Shown here piece by piece: positions 21,372-31,228 of a stretch of 64,000 nt of DNA (positions are counted from its first letter, which is position 1; each line of letters opens with the position of its first letter). A program made the position numbers and the translations under genes. The stretch comes from Leucosporidium creatinivorum. Lineage: Eukaryota > Basidiomycota > Microbotryomycetes > Leucosporidiales > Leucosporidiaceae. The notes under the pieces were generated by a model. That model had not been told where the DNA came from, ran no database searches, and saw only the letters and a list, made by a program, of their open reading frames with translations. The stretch is taken from NCBI GenBank assembly GCA_001600635.1, contig BCKL01000005.1, forward strand, positions 1,018,540 to 1,082,539, in the 5' to 3' direction.

Positions 21372-24132
21372 CTACTTCTTCGCCTGATGCTCCGGATCCA
21401 CCACCGTCGTCTCCTGCCCCTCCTCGCTGTTGTCGCCCTTCTCCACGTCCCTCCCACCCTTCTTCTTCGCCGCCTTATCCGCCTTGGCCTGGATCCAAGC
21501 CTTTCCCTTGGCTTTGAGTTCCTCCTCGTCATCACGCTTGAGCGAGATGCTCTTGATGAAGATGAGGGCGAGAACGGCGTTGCAGCCGATGAGCCCGACG
21601 AAGACGAGGAAGAGGGTCCGGAAGCCTTTGACGTAGGCGGTGATGATTTGAGCCTTGCTCTCGGCGGGTAGGTCAAAGAGGACCGAGCCGTTGGTGGTGG
21701 TGGACCGCCAAATGGCAGTCGGGTCGTCGATGACCGAGGAGATGAGAGCAGAGTCGAAGCCGAGGGGTAGGAGGTTGCTGCGGAGGATGTTGTTGCTGTA
21801 GAGAGCAAGGTCAGCGTAAGAGCAAGCGACGAGCAGTCCAAAGACGAAGCTAACATAATGGCGGCGGCGAAGGCGAGGGCGATGGTTCCTCCGAGCGCGC
21901 GGAGGAAGTTGCGAGTCGAGGTCACGACAGACATCTCGCTACGTTGCACAGCGGCTTGAGCTGCAACCATGGATGTCTGGAGCGTCTGGCCTTGTCCCGT
22001 TCCAGTGAGGATGAGGAAGCCGATGAGCTTGGCCGTCGAGGTGTTCTCATCGAGCGTCGAGAGCAGCCCCAATGCGATGCACCAGAGGGAGTAGCCGCAA
22101 ACGATGGGTATCTTGTAGTTTCCTGTCCGAGCGAGCTGTTGGCCGCAGATGAAGACGAAGAAGGTGGTGAAGAGGAGGAGGGGCAGAACCAGCACTCCGC
22201 TGCGGATCGCCGAGGCGCCTCGAACGATCTGTAGGTATTGGGGGACTGCCGGTGAGAAAGGTTAGCGGATCAGTAGGCTGTACGACAGCAGGCGCGAGGC
22301 GAAAAAGCAGAGAAGCGAGCTCTCGGCGCCGACCTGGCCGGTGGCTTCCCTCATTCGAAGCGAGAACTCACTGTAAAACAGCTGGGTGAGGACCGTGGCG
22401 CCGCTCAGCGTCGTGTTGAGGAAGATGCATGCCACGGTGGGCACCTTGAAGATGAAGGGAGGGACGATCGGGATCTTGGCCTTCGTGCTCTCCCACCAAA
22501 AGAAGAGGACCTGGGGAGGGCATCGTTAGCGAGTCGCCTGCGCTGCGAGACGAGGAGCTATTCACGAAAGTCGCCACTCCTCCGCACAAGCAGCCGATGA
22601 CGGTCGGAGAGCTCCAGGGGAATGATGTTCCTCCCCAGTTGATCGGAAGGAGGATGAGAGTCGTTCCGCCGAGGGTGAGGACGGCGCCTCCATAGTCGAT
22701 CTGCATGAGCTTCTTCTTGATATCGCCGTGGACTGCCTTGAGTGGAAGACAGTAGGCGATGACACCGAATGCAAGGGCGCCGATGGGGAGGTTGATCCTG
22801 CAAAGACAAGCCGAATCAGCACGCCGTCGGTTTTAGAAGCGAGAGGGATGACAGACCAGAAGCACCACCTCCAGTCGACCTTTTCGGATAGCACGCCTCC
22901 CAGCACGGGTCCGATACCGTTGGCGATTGCGATCTGGAGAAGGTGGATCAGCGCCGAGCTCGACCTCGCAGTGTCATGCCGACGGGGGAGGGTTGCGCAA
23001 AGACTCACTGTCGCTTCGGTCAAGCCTTGGTACTTTCCACGCTCTTGCAAGCTGACGACATCGCTGGTGATGATGAGGACGAGAGTAAGAAGTCCTCCGC
23101 CGCCGGCTCCTTGCTGCGAATGGAGAGAGAAGGTCAGCCGTGCTGCTGCACCGCTAGCAACCGATGGCGACGCAGAGCTATTCTGTTGATCGCGAAAGGG
23201 TGCGGCACTCACCAGACCTCGGAAAACGATAAGCTGGACCATGGACTGAGCCACGGCGCAAGCGAGCGAGCCGATCCAGAAGACGGTGACGCAGGCTAGG
23301 AGAGTGTACTTCCTCCCGAAGACGTCCGATACTCGTCCCCTGTGTCATCAAGGGAGATTAGTCATGTTCTCTGCTGTCCTGACGAGGTTGCGCACCATAT
23401 CGGTTGGAAAGCCGTCGAGGTGAGCAGGTAGGCCGAGGCGACCCACGAGCTTGATCGACCGCTGTTGAAGGCCGCCGAGATGTTCTGAAAGTGCGAAGAG
23501 TTAGCTTGCATCCGTGGCGAACCCTTGCGGTCGCAGAAAGGCTCCCTCGCCGAGAGATGGTGTGCTCGGCCGCGGCTGAGAAGGAGCGATTGCTACTCAC
23601 GGGCAGGGCTGTAGCGACGATACTCTGGTCGAGAAAGGAGAGAGCGACAGCCAGCTGCATGGCCATGAAGACGACAATGATAGCTCTTCGGCCGATAGAG
23701 AGGGAAGGGCGAGCGAAGAAGGAGAATGTCAGCGCCGAGCTCCTCTCGACCTCCCGCTGAGGCTCCTGCAGCACGTCGGAGGGCACTGATCCCTGGTGTA
23801 TTATCCTGCTCTTCCTCACTTCTGATCCTCCTCTTCTTGACTCGCCCCCTCCCCGCAACCTCTCGACCTCCGCCGTAACCTCCGCCCCTCCTCTTCAAAA
23901 GACCGCTCACAACTCACCGTGTAGGCAAATAGCTAGTCTGGTCCGTCAATCCATTATGATGTGTAGCTGGCAATGGAGCATTCGGTACTGCTGCTGCCTC
24001 CTCCTCCTTGTCTTGCTCCTCACGCGACGTCGCTGCATCTTGAGCGGGCGGAGACGTTGTCAAAGCTGGTCGCTCCAGGCCCATCGACTCGTCCAGTGGT
24101 GGCGGGGGCGGGACGGGCATAGTTGAGGCCAT
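21372..24132 (-). CDS. MFS drug:H+ antiporter, 14-helix (DHA2) type
   Basis: Plasma-membrane or vacuolar exporter. The cytosolic N-terminus starts MASTMPVPPPPPLDESMG. Helix 1 carries the DHA2-like motif (VALSFLDQSIVATALP), then SSWVASAYLLTSTAFQPIWG with the MFS loop GRVSDVFGRKYTLLA. Helix 5 carries the antiporter-like pattern IAIANGIGPVLGGVLSEKVD followed by WRWCFWINLPIGALAFGVIA. Further helices include LTLGGTTLILLPINWGGTSF, SAIRSGVLVLPLLLFTTFFV and LIGFLILTGTGQGQTLQTSM. The tail is charged and ends DPEHQAKK. About twelve exons, one of them tiny (encoding EPQRE). Substrate unknown; close relatives export drugs, toxins or siderophores. An exon-like stretch upstream (24363-24275, MAAALQDQLVIAYIKSQISV) could be part of the 5' leader, but splicing it on gives a different frame, so MASTMP is taken as the start. 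Confidence 0.88.
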
Positions 24133-24474
24133 CTTGTTGCCGATCTTGTGCTTCTGTAGCTCGAGTTGTTGTGCAAAGACGATGAGGCAAGGAGAGAGAG
24201 AAGTCGCGTGGGCTGATTTCGACCAAGTGCCAGCTTCGGCCGACTCTCGGCAAGAGTCAGGGCAGGGGAGCTCACCATGGACGAGGATAGCCTGCGACTG
24301 TTGCACAGATATTTGTGACTTGATGTAAGCAATCACGAGCTGATCTTGTAATGCAGCAGCCATTTCTCGGCTCAGATCTCGGCGAGTCTCCTGCGGCGCA
24401 ACGAGTCCGAGATGTACCAAGTTGCATAACCTTATAAACAGTACAGATTATCCTAAGCTCCCCCCAGCCGACCC

Positions 24475-26514
24475 TCAGCGCTCATCCTTCCTATCGTAAG
24501 CCGAATCGCAGCCGCCGAGCAGGAGCTTCAGAACGTAGAGGTCGGGCGTAAGCTGTACAGGAGGGTTGGCTCTCCTCATGTTGTCTTGCTCATTCTCAAA
24601 GTTCGAGGTGACCTGTAGAGCAATCGTCAGCGTCGACTCGGACTCAACAGCGCCGAGTTTGAACTCACATCGACGTATCGCCCAATCTCGGGATGCGAGT
24701 CAATCTCCTCCAAGAAACGACGAGCACCTTGGTCGTTCCCCACAGCAGCGAGTTCGAGCGAGAAGGCGTCGGCTCCGTAGCGAGTCTGCGAAAGCTCCTG
24801 CTTGGTCTGCTGAATGACCTTGGCCAGCTCGTCGCGGCTCTCGCCCGTCTGCGCCGATAAAAGAGGTCAGCTCTGGTCAAGGGCAGAGCGGGAAGAGTGG
24901 TAACGCACTGGTTCTCCGTCAGTGATGGCAATGATGAGTATCGGCTTGCGAAGAGCGCCGCTCCTTGCCGGGGCGAGCAGCAGCGGCTCGACGACCTTTC
25001 GGCGCAGGTTCTTGCCCAGCGGGGTCATGCCCGAGAAGTCGAGCTGACTGATGATCTGCGAGGCGGCTTGCTCCGAAGTGACATTGTCGTCACGCCTCTC
25101 CGAGTTCATGTAGCGGATCTGAGAGAGACGGAGATGAGCATTCGAGTTCGGCCGAGGAGGGAAAGCGACGAACAGAGATTCCATCCGTGTCGAAGAGGCC
25201 AGCTGCAGTGACTGCTCGCGAAACGACAAGCTTGAGGTCGTCGATGCGACTACCATTCTCCTCGAACTCTGCAGGAAGGAGAAGGGGATCAGCGGCGAGC
25301 GAACGAAAGCGATCAGAGCGAACGACTCACTCATCGAACCCGAGTCGTCGATGTAGAGGACGACGTCGAAGAGAGCCAATCGAACGAGGTCAAGCGCTAC
25401 CTCCTCAGTCACTCGGTACTGGGCAGCGATGGTGCGAACGGCGCCGTTGCGAGCGATATGCTGAGCGAGAGGCTCGAGCGATCCGGGAGGGTAGAAGGCT
25501 TGGATGTTCTGCGAGAGACGGGCTGGTCAGCGATCTACATCAACTTCAAAGAGCGTTGGGACTCTCTCACCTGATCCTGGACAGCAAACTCGAGGACCTG
25601 GCGAATATAGTTGGGGTCCGAAGCTCCCGCCGCTCCAGCGCCGACATGCGACCCTCCGAACGGCAGCTTAGCTCCCGAGTACTTGTGGTAGGCATAGTAG
25701 GCTCCTCCTCCTAGCGCAGCAGCTCCAGCGACTGTTCCCAGGCCGCGGTTGGGGTCGTAGTTGCCCTGCTGGGGTGGAGGCGAGGGGAAGCTTGACTGGC
25801 TCGGCGGGTAGCCTGGGGAGTAGCCGCTGCTGTGGGAGGGCTGAGGGAAGCCCTGCTGGGAGCCGTAGTGCTGAGGCGATGGTTGCGAGTAGCCTTGGTC
25901 GTGCTGGGGCATGGGGAAGGCGGAAGATTGGGCGCCGTAGCCCGGCGAGGCGTGCGAAGGAGTTGGGAAGGCGTTCGGCGAAGGCATGCCGCCCGAGTAG
26001 GACCCTGTATGGTACAGACATCAGTCTTGGTTCAACAAGATACACCGAGGTCACTCACCTTGCTGTTGGTACCCTCCAGCGCCGCCGTAGGAAGGGGAAG
26101 GAGAGGGCGCGCCGTAGCTCTGCTGCCCGTAGCCTTGCTGGGGAGCGCCGTAGCTTTGCTGAGGAGCACCACCGTACTGCTGCGCACCTCCAGAGTGCTG
26201 CTGAGATGGGCGGCTGTAGTAGCTCGCTGTTCGGAGATGCGGTCAAGGTCAGCGCGAGCTCCAAACGAGCGGGAAGCGGTACCAAGCTCACCTGCGGCAC
26301 CTGCACCAGCTCCAGAGCTAGCGTATTGAGCATTGTGCTGTCCTTGAGGCGCGCCGTACTGCTGTTGTCCTTGATATTGGCCTTGGTGCTGCTGCCGCTG
26401 CTGCTGGTGCTGCCCGCCCGTCGAGGTCGGCTGTAGCTGGCCGATGATCTTGGTAGGGTCGAGCATGCCTCCAGGCTTGATCTGCGAGGCCATCAAGATA
26501 GCGGCGAGTCCCAT
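24475..26514 (-). CDS. von Willebrand factor A-domain protein with Gln/Tyr-rich N-terminus
   Basis: The N-terminal third (MGLAAILMASQIKPGGMLDP, then Gln, Gly, Tyr, Ser and Pro repeats such as YGAPQQSYGAPQQGYGQQ) is low-complexity and probably disordered. A Gly/Ala-rich stretch (GLGTVAGAAALGGGAYYAYH) precedes a conserved linker, FAVQDQNIQAFYPPGSLEPL. The vWA domain starts ALDLVRLALFDVVLYIDDSG: the MIDAS motif DxSxS is present as DDSGSM. It is followed by GLFDTDGISVRYMNS, the MIDAS Thr in LDFSGMTPLGKNLRRKV, and KPILIIAITDGEPTGESRDE. The end is YVLKLLLGGCDSAYDRKDER. About nine exons. Fungal proteins of this layout are common but uncharacterised; metal-dependent protein binding is inferred. Divergent from the alcohol dehydrogenase across about 400 bp. 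Confidence 0.85.
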
Positions 26515-26917
26515 CTTGGGCGAGCGAGCGAGTTGAACGAGAGCGAAGTGAGGCGCGTTCTTGGAACGAAGAGGTGTGGGGTGGGATCGACTCGAGAAGA
26601 GCTGTAGACGAGTAGAGCGTAGGTGGGCTGTCTGGTGAGGTACAGGTGCTGGAAGAAGCGAGCAAGCAGGAAGAGGCAGGAAATCAAGAGCGAGAGCTGA
26701 GGAACACCGCCTCGCTTTCGATCAAAGAGGGGGCTCTCCCTCCGCCGACGAACTGCTCGGCGCTTTGACGCGCTCGCCTGCAGGCCGAATGCTTTACTAA
26801 AGCTACTGCTGCTCTTTCAGGTCAGCTGATCCCGGCGGCTCATTGGAATCGCCTGTTCAGCTTAATCCCCACCTGCACGCTCTCCGCTCTTCTCTCTCCT
26901 CCGTATACTCGCCTAGA
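26515..26917. promoter_or_regulatory. Divergent promoter of the vWA gene and the alcohol dehydrogenase
   Basis: About 400 bp between outward-facing start codons, with GCTGTAG at 26601-26607. No other recognisable element. A non-coding call fits the absence of family-like frames. Confidence 0.4.
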
Positions 26918-28394
26918 ATGTCGCCTATCCCAGCCCAAGCACGAGCAGCTGTACTCCAAGCTGCAGGATCATCCTACGAGATCATCTCTGCTCTTGTACC
27001 TCAGCCTGGACCAGGAGAGGTGCTTGTTCGAATTCAAGCGAGGTGGGTCGCTCTCTCGTCGAAACGACTTCTGCTGACCTCTCACTACACAGTGGATGCT
27101 GTCACTCCGATGTCGACGCTCACACACCCAAGTCTCCGGAAGCCCTGCAGCCCATCAGACCTTTGGTCGGTGGGCATGAGGGGATCGGACGAGTCGTCCT
27201 TCTCGGCCCCGGCGCCGAGACTCATAGGAAGATGGGAGAGCTCGTCGGCATCGCTTTCCTTGCTTGGTCCTGCGGCGCATGTGAAGCCTGCGATCAAGCC
27301 AGCGAGAATCTGTGTCAGAAGGCCAAGTGAGCTTCTCCTGTCGCCGAGTGAAGCGGCTATAGCGCCGAAGTGCTCACGAAACGTCTTCTGTACAGGTTCT
27401 CTGGATTCACCGCTCAAGGGACTTTCGCCGAGTATGCTGTGGCCTCGGCAGCGCACACCATTCCCATCCCCGAGTCGCTCTCGGCGGAGGAGGCTTGCCC
27501 CATCTTGTGAGCTGTTGTCGTTCGCTGTCGATCCCAAGAGCAGGGACTGACCCCCAAATGCAGATGCGCTGGTCTCACCGTGTACAAGGGTCTCAAGATT
27601 GTCAACCCGCTAGCTGGTCAATGGGTGAGCGGCTTCCTTCGCTCGTGTAGACTCTTCGCCGAACGCCCATCGCTGACATCTTAACTCTCCAAGTGCGCGG
27701 TCCCCGGTGCTGGAGGAGGACTCGGACATCTTGCTTGCCAATACGGTACGTCTTGGCCTGATTATCTTCGTTTGAGGGGCTAGCTGACCCTTCTCGGCGG
27801 ATCACAGCGGCGGCGATGGGCCTCCGAGTAGTCGGCATCGACGCTCCAGCAAAGCGAGATCTCGTACTTCGATGTGGAGCCGAGCACTTTATCGACTTCA
27901 CCACCTGTCCCGACGTTGTGGCTGAGGTGTTGAAGCTCACGGAGGGAGGAGCTCATGTGTAAGTCGAGCTTGCTCTTGCGCCGAGGCCGAGGCTGACCTG
28001 GAGGACTTCACAGGTCTCTGATCTGCTCAGCTCACCCTTCAGCGTACTCTCAAGCTCTCACGTATGCCCGAGTCTTGGGCTCCGTTGTCGCCATCGGTCT
28101 CTGTCCCTTCGGGTTCGCTCCCCTTTCTCTCTCTTCCCTCTCCTCAGCCTCCGCTGACCTCCCTCTCCCAGTCTCCACTCCGCCCAACTCATCTCAAAGG
28201 GACTCAAGCTCGTAGGCAGCATGGTCGGCACCGTCACCGACGCGAAAGAGGCTCTCTCCTTTGCTGCTCGGGGGCTTGTCAAGTGCGAAGTCGAGACGAG
28301 GGGAATGGAGGACATCGAGCAGACATTGGAGGATTTGGAGGCGGGGAGGATTGCGGGGAGGGTGGTCATTAAGATTGCTTCGGAGGATCTGTAG
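26918..28394 (+). CDS. Zinc-containing alcohol dehydrogenase (medium-chain, Adh1-type)
   Basis: NAD(P)-dependent oxidation of alcohols or reduction of aldehydes, probably cytosolic. The start [20 protein letters not shown] is followed by [14 protein letters not shown], then [10 protein letters not shown] (catalytic zinc Cys with the HSD motif). [10 protein letters not shown] carries the GHE zinc motif. The structural-zinc Cys set lies in [20 protein letters not shown]. The Rossmann motif is [20 protein letters not shown] with [13 protein letters not shown], whose acidic residue after the second strand suggests NAD. Then [16 protein letters not shown] and the C-terminus [20 protein letters not shown]. 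About nine short exons. A decayed copy of its 3' end lies 2.5 kb downstream. It is a member of the yeast ADH subfamily; substrate not known. Confidence 0.92.
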
Positions 28395-28999
28395 GGTTGG
28401 CGTGGGACTGCAAGGGGAAGGCTGTATTGGGCTCGGTCGAGCTAGGTCGACTGCTCGCCGAGAAGAGCGCGAGAGTGCAGACGATGATCCTAGACCTCAA
28501 GACAAGTATGAACCCGTTGCTCTCTCCTTCCACAGGCCTGCAAGAAGCGGGCGAGCGTTGTTCAACGCTTCGGCAGAAGGGTTCACGCCGGAGCAGTCGG
28601 CTGAAGAGGCGAAGAAGCGATCTCGCCGGCTGGCTCAGTCAGGCCTCTCATCACTGGTTGACTTTAATGCATCTCGCTGCTGTCAATGAACACCCACGTC
28701 GATCAGTCGTACAGTGGGCAAGCTCGGCGAAGCTTCGAGAAGCTTGCTTTCGCATCTATCGCTCTCTGGGGTCTCTCAGCGCTTGAAGAATGATATGGAT
28801 AACATTATAATGATACGACATGCTACTGCTATTAGTACTGATAAGATAAGCCCACTGATTGACCGATAAACTAAGCTCCGAGCCCCCCCCCCCCCCTCCT
28901 TCCCTCCATACTCGCTCTGCATCACTCTAGCTCCTCCCTCCACACGCTCAGTGCGTCCCTCTCCCTCCCCCTACATTCCAAAGCTCCCTCACTGCAATC
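28395..28999. other. Alcohol dehydrogenase 3' region and spacer
   Basis: About 80 bp past the stop are shared with the relic at 30.9-31.2 kb. Further on there is an AT-richer patch (28790-28870, with ATTATAATGATACGACATGC) and a run of 14 C at 28883-28896. No coding sequence recognised. Confidence 0.4.
28883..28896. repeat. Homopolymer of 14 C
   Basis: An uninterrupted C run in the convergent intergenic region. It could form a G-quadruplex or i-motif, and it is also a likely length-error site in sequencing. Confidence 0.9.
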
Positions 29000-30031
29000 C
29001 TAAGCGCGCTGGACGAGTTGAAGGCGACGACGACGAGGCGAAGGGCTGTCCCAGGAGATGAAGGAGGGGAAGCGCTCCGAGGCGGTGGGAGTGGGCGACG
29101 AGCGGAAGGAGGTGATGATCTCGTCGCGGTAGACGGTGGAAGCGGAAATCGATCCGGAGGTGGAGAGAGGGAGGGTGGCGTCCGAAGCGGTGGAGAGAGA
29201 GGAAGAGCGAGGGTGACTAGGCTCGGCGGAGGTGCAAGGCGAGGGAGAGCGCTCAAAAGAGGGGTTGAAGGGGAGTGACTTGGTGGTGAGGGAGATCCAG
29301 GCTGGGATGTCTTGCGAGCTGGGCGAGGTGGAGATGGTGGACTCGAAGTTGGAAGTGAAGAGGGCCGCCGACTCCAGCTCGGCGCAGGCGGTCGAGCGCT
29401 CGAACGAGGGGTTGAAGCGAGGGGAGGGCGGAGCAGAGGGAGTGGTGGCGGTAGTGATAGTGATAATACTCGAGGCGTCCCAGCTGTCCTCGTCCGACGA
29501 GCCAGAGAGCGCCTCAGACCCCTCCTCCTCGGCGCTCAACCTCTCCTCCTCCTCCTTCTGCACCTCGACGACCGACTCGGCAGCTTCAGGCTCCTCGATG
29601 ATGGTGCTGGTAATTGAGAGGATCTCGTTGGGAGTAGGCTGTTCGAGCAAAGGCGAGGTGAAGGTGAGGGGCGAGTCGACGGCGCTGGAGAGGGGCGCTT
29701 GCTGCTCGGCGGGCTCGAGGAGGGCGAGGAGCGAGTCGATCGAGGGGAGAGGGGTCTTGCAGTCGATGAAGAAGATGGGCTCGGGCTTGATGGCCTGTAC
29801 AAAGCGAGCGTGAGAAAATTCTGGTCAGCCACCGGCGCGCGAAAGTAGGGAATGTGTGGGCTGAGACAGGGCGAAATGCTCGGAACGCACCTTGAGAGCT
29901 GGCTGAGGCGAGCTGAGGACTGGCGAGGCAGTCGTGTAGGTAGTGCTAGTGGTCGTCTTGCTCTTGCGAGTCAGCTTGCGGTACAGGCGCTGCAAGGGCG
30001 AAGCGAAAGGCTGGACGGGAGCGGAGCTCAT
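29000..30031 (-). CDS. Unknown Ser/Glu-rich protein
   Basis: Two exons. The first starts MSSAPVQPFASPLQRLYRKL, with a basic patch (RKSKTTTSTTYTT). After one intron comes AIKPEPIFFIDCKTPLPSID, the best-ordered segment. The rest is low in complexity: Glu-rich (VQKEEEERLSAEEEGSEALS), Ser/Thr-rich, with an internal duplication of FNPSFERS (once before TACAEL, once before PSPCTS). Each copy lies near a WISL or WDAS aromatic patch, which may be short linear motifs. It ends SPRRRRLQLVQRA. No domain, signal peptide or membrane segment is seen. Coding potential is supported by the clean intron and long open frame; function unknown. Confidence 0.55.
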
Positions 30032-30884
30032 GGTCGAAAGCGGAGAGTTGGAGCGGTGAGAGCGGTGAGAGGAGGGGGAGAGGTGGGTGTAGGGTGATAG
30101 TAGAGTAGACTGTGTGGTGAGGGTGAAACACTGGCGACTAGAGAGCTGCAGAAAGCGAAAGCGAGCAGGAGGAGCAGTGAAGTTCAGGAAGGAAAGAGAG
30201 GAAGCGCCCTCCGAGCGCCCTTTTGAATTCCTCGCGCGCCGAGAGATGGCTGGTCGCAATCTAACCTGCATCTAGGTCTGTTGCCTAAGCGGGAAGCTAT
30301 CCAGGGGTCCACTACATGCTGGTACATGTCTTCTACCGCTCGACCGAGACGCAGAGCTGCTCAGTCCGGCGAGCTGCTCGAGGGGCCTCGCGTCGCTTTC
30401 ACACCTCCTCAGCTGGCTGCTATCGCTTCGATTCACGTACGGGAGGGTGCACTGGGAGATTTGAGGGTGGGGTTCAGACCGCGAGAGGCCTCGGCGCTTC
30501 CTGTGCAGCCCTCCCTGCTTTTCCGGCGCCCACGAGCTCCTTTCGCAGCCGTTTCAGAGGTTTCTGCACTGCTCCACGGCTCTCGAGGTAGCCGTATGAG
30601 CATAGTCGGGTACTTACACTCGGTCAGCTACCCCTCCTGCTCGCGCGGGCGCTGCAGTGACATTCGGCGCTCGAACAAGCTCTCGGCGTTGGGCGCCAGA
30701 GGTCGGCTTGAGCACGACAGAGACGCACAGCTGTTGATGCCGAGGCCAGAGCGTGACTTGTACCTTCACTTACTGCTCGCACAGGCTTTGCATCACCATC
30801 GAAAGCTCCTTCGGCGCACAGCCGCTCGGCGTTGGCTTCGGCTTCCGCTTGCTCGCTTGCCGCCGCAGCCACTCACGCTGATCC
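30032..30884. other. Spacer between the Ser/Glu-rich gene and the dehydrogenase relic
   Basis: A plus-strand open frame (30281 onward, MPKREAIQGS) runs through here into the relic, but its composition looks like chance GC-rich sequence and it has no family similarity. No other feature seen. Confidence 0.35.
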
Positions 30885-31175
30885 CTCCCCACAGGCCTCA
30901 GATTCGCTTGAATCGTGGTTGCCACCGTCACCGACGCGGCGGAAGCACTCTGGTTCGCTGCTCGGGGGCTCCTCAAGTGCGAAGTCGAGACGAGGGGGAT
31001 GGAGCCTTGGAGGACATTGAGCAGACGTTGGAGGATTTGGAGGCGGGGAGGATGGCGGGGAGGGTGGTCATCAAGATTGCTACGGAGGATCTGTAGGGTT
31101 GATGTGGGATTGCGAGGGGAAGGCTGGATTGGGCTCGGTCGACTGCTCGCCGAGGAGAGCGCCAGAGAGGGTGGG
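30885..31175 (+). pseudogene. Relic of the 3' end of the alcohol dehydrogenase gene
   Basis: From GTCACCGACGC (about 30928) through the stop codon and some 70 bp beyond, the sequence is clearly homologous to the end of the dehydrogenase at about 28.23-28.48 kb: CTCAAGTGCGAAGTCGAGAC, GAGGATTTGGAGGCGGGGAG and GGATCTGTAGGGTTG are shared. An insertion of about 8 nt (CCTTGGAG) after GGGATGGAG breaks the frame. Upstream, only an intron-like CCCTCCCCACAG remains and the rest of the gene is absent. Because the copy includes the 3' flank it is a DNA duplication, not a retrocopy. The parent has 10 extra bases (GTCGAGCTAG region) after its stop. Confidence 0.85.
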
Positions 31176-31228
31176 AGGTATATTCTGATACATTTTGATA
31201 CTAACTCTACGTCCTAGACCTTGAAACC

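Noticed and set aside
30281-31096. 271-codon plus-strand frame running into the dehydrogenase relic
   Set aside because: The frame does not match the dehydrogenase frame and shows no family-like segments; chance opening in GC-rich DNA.
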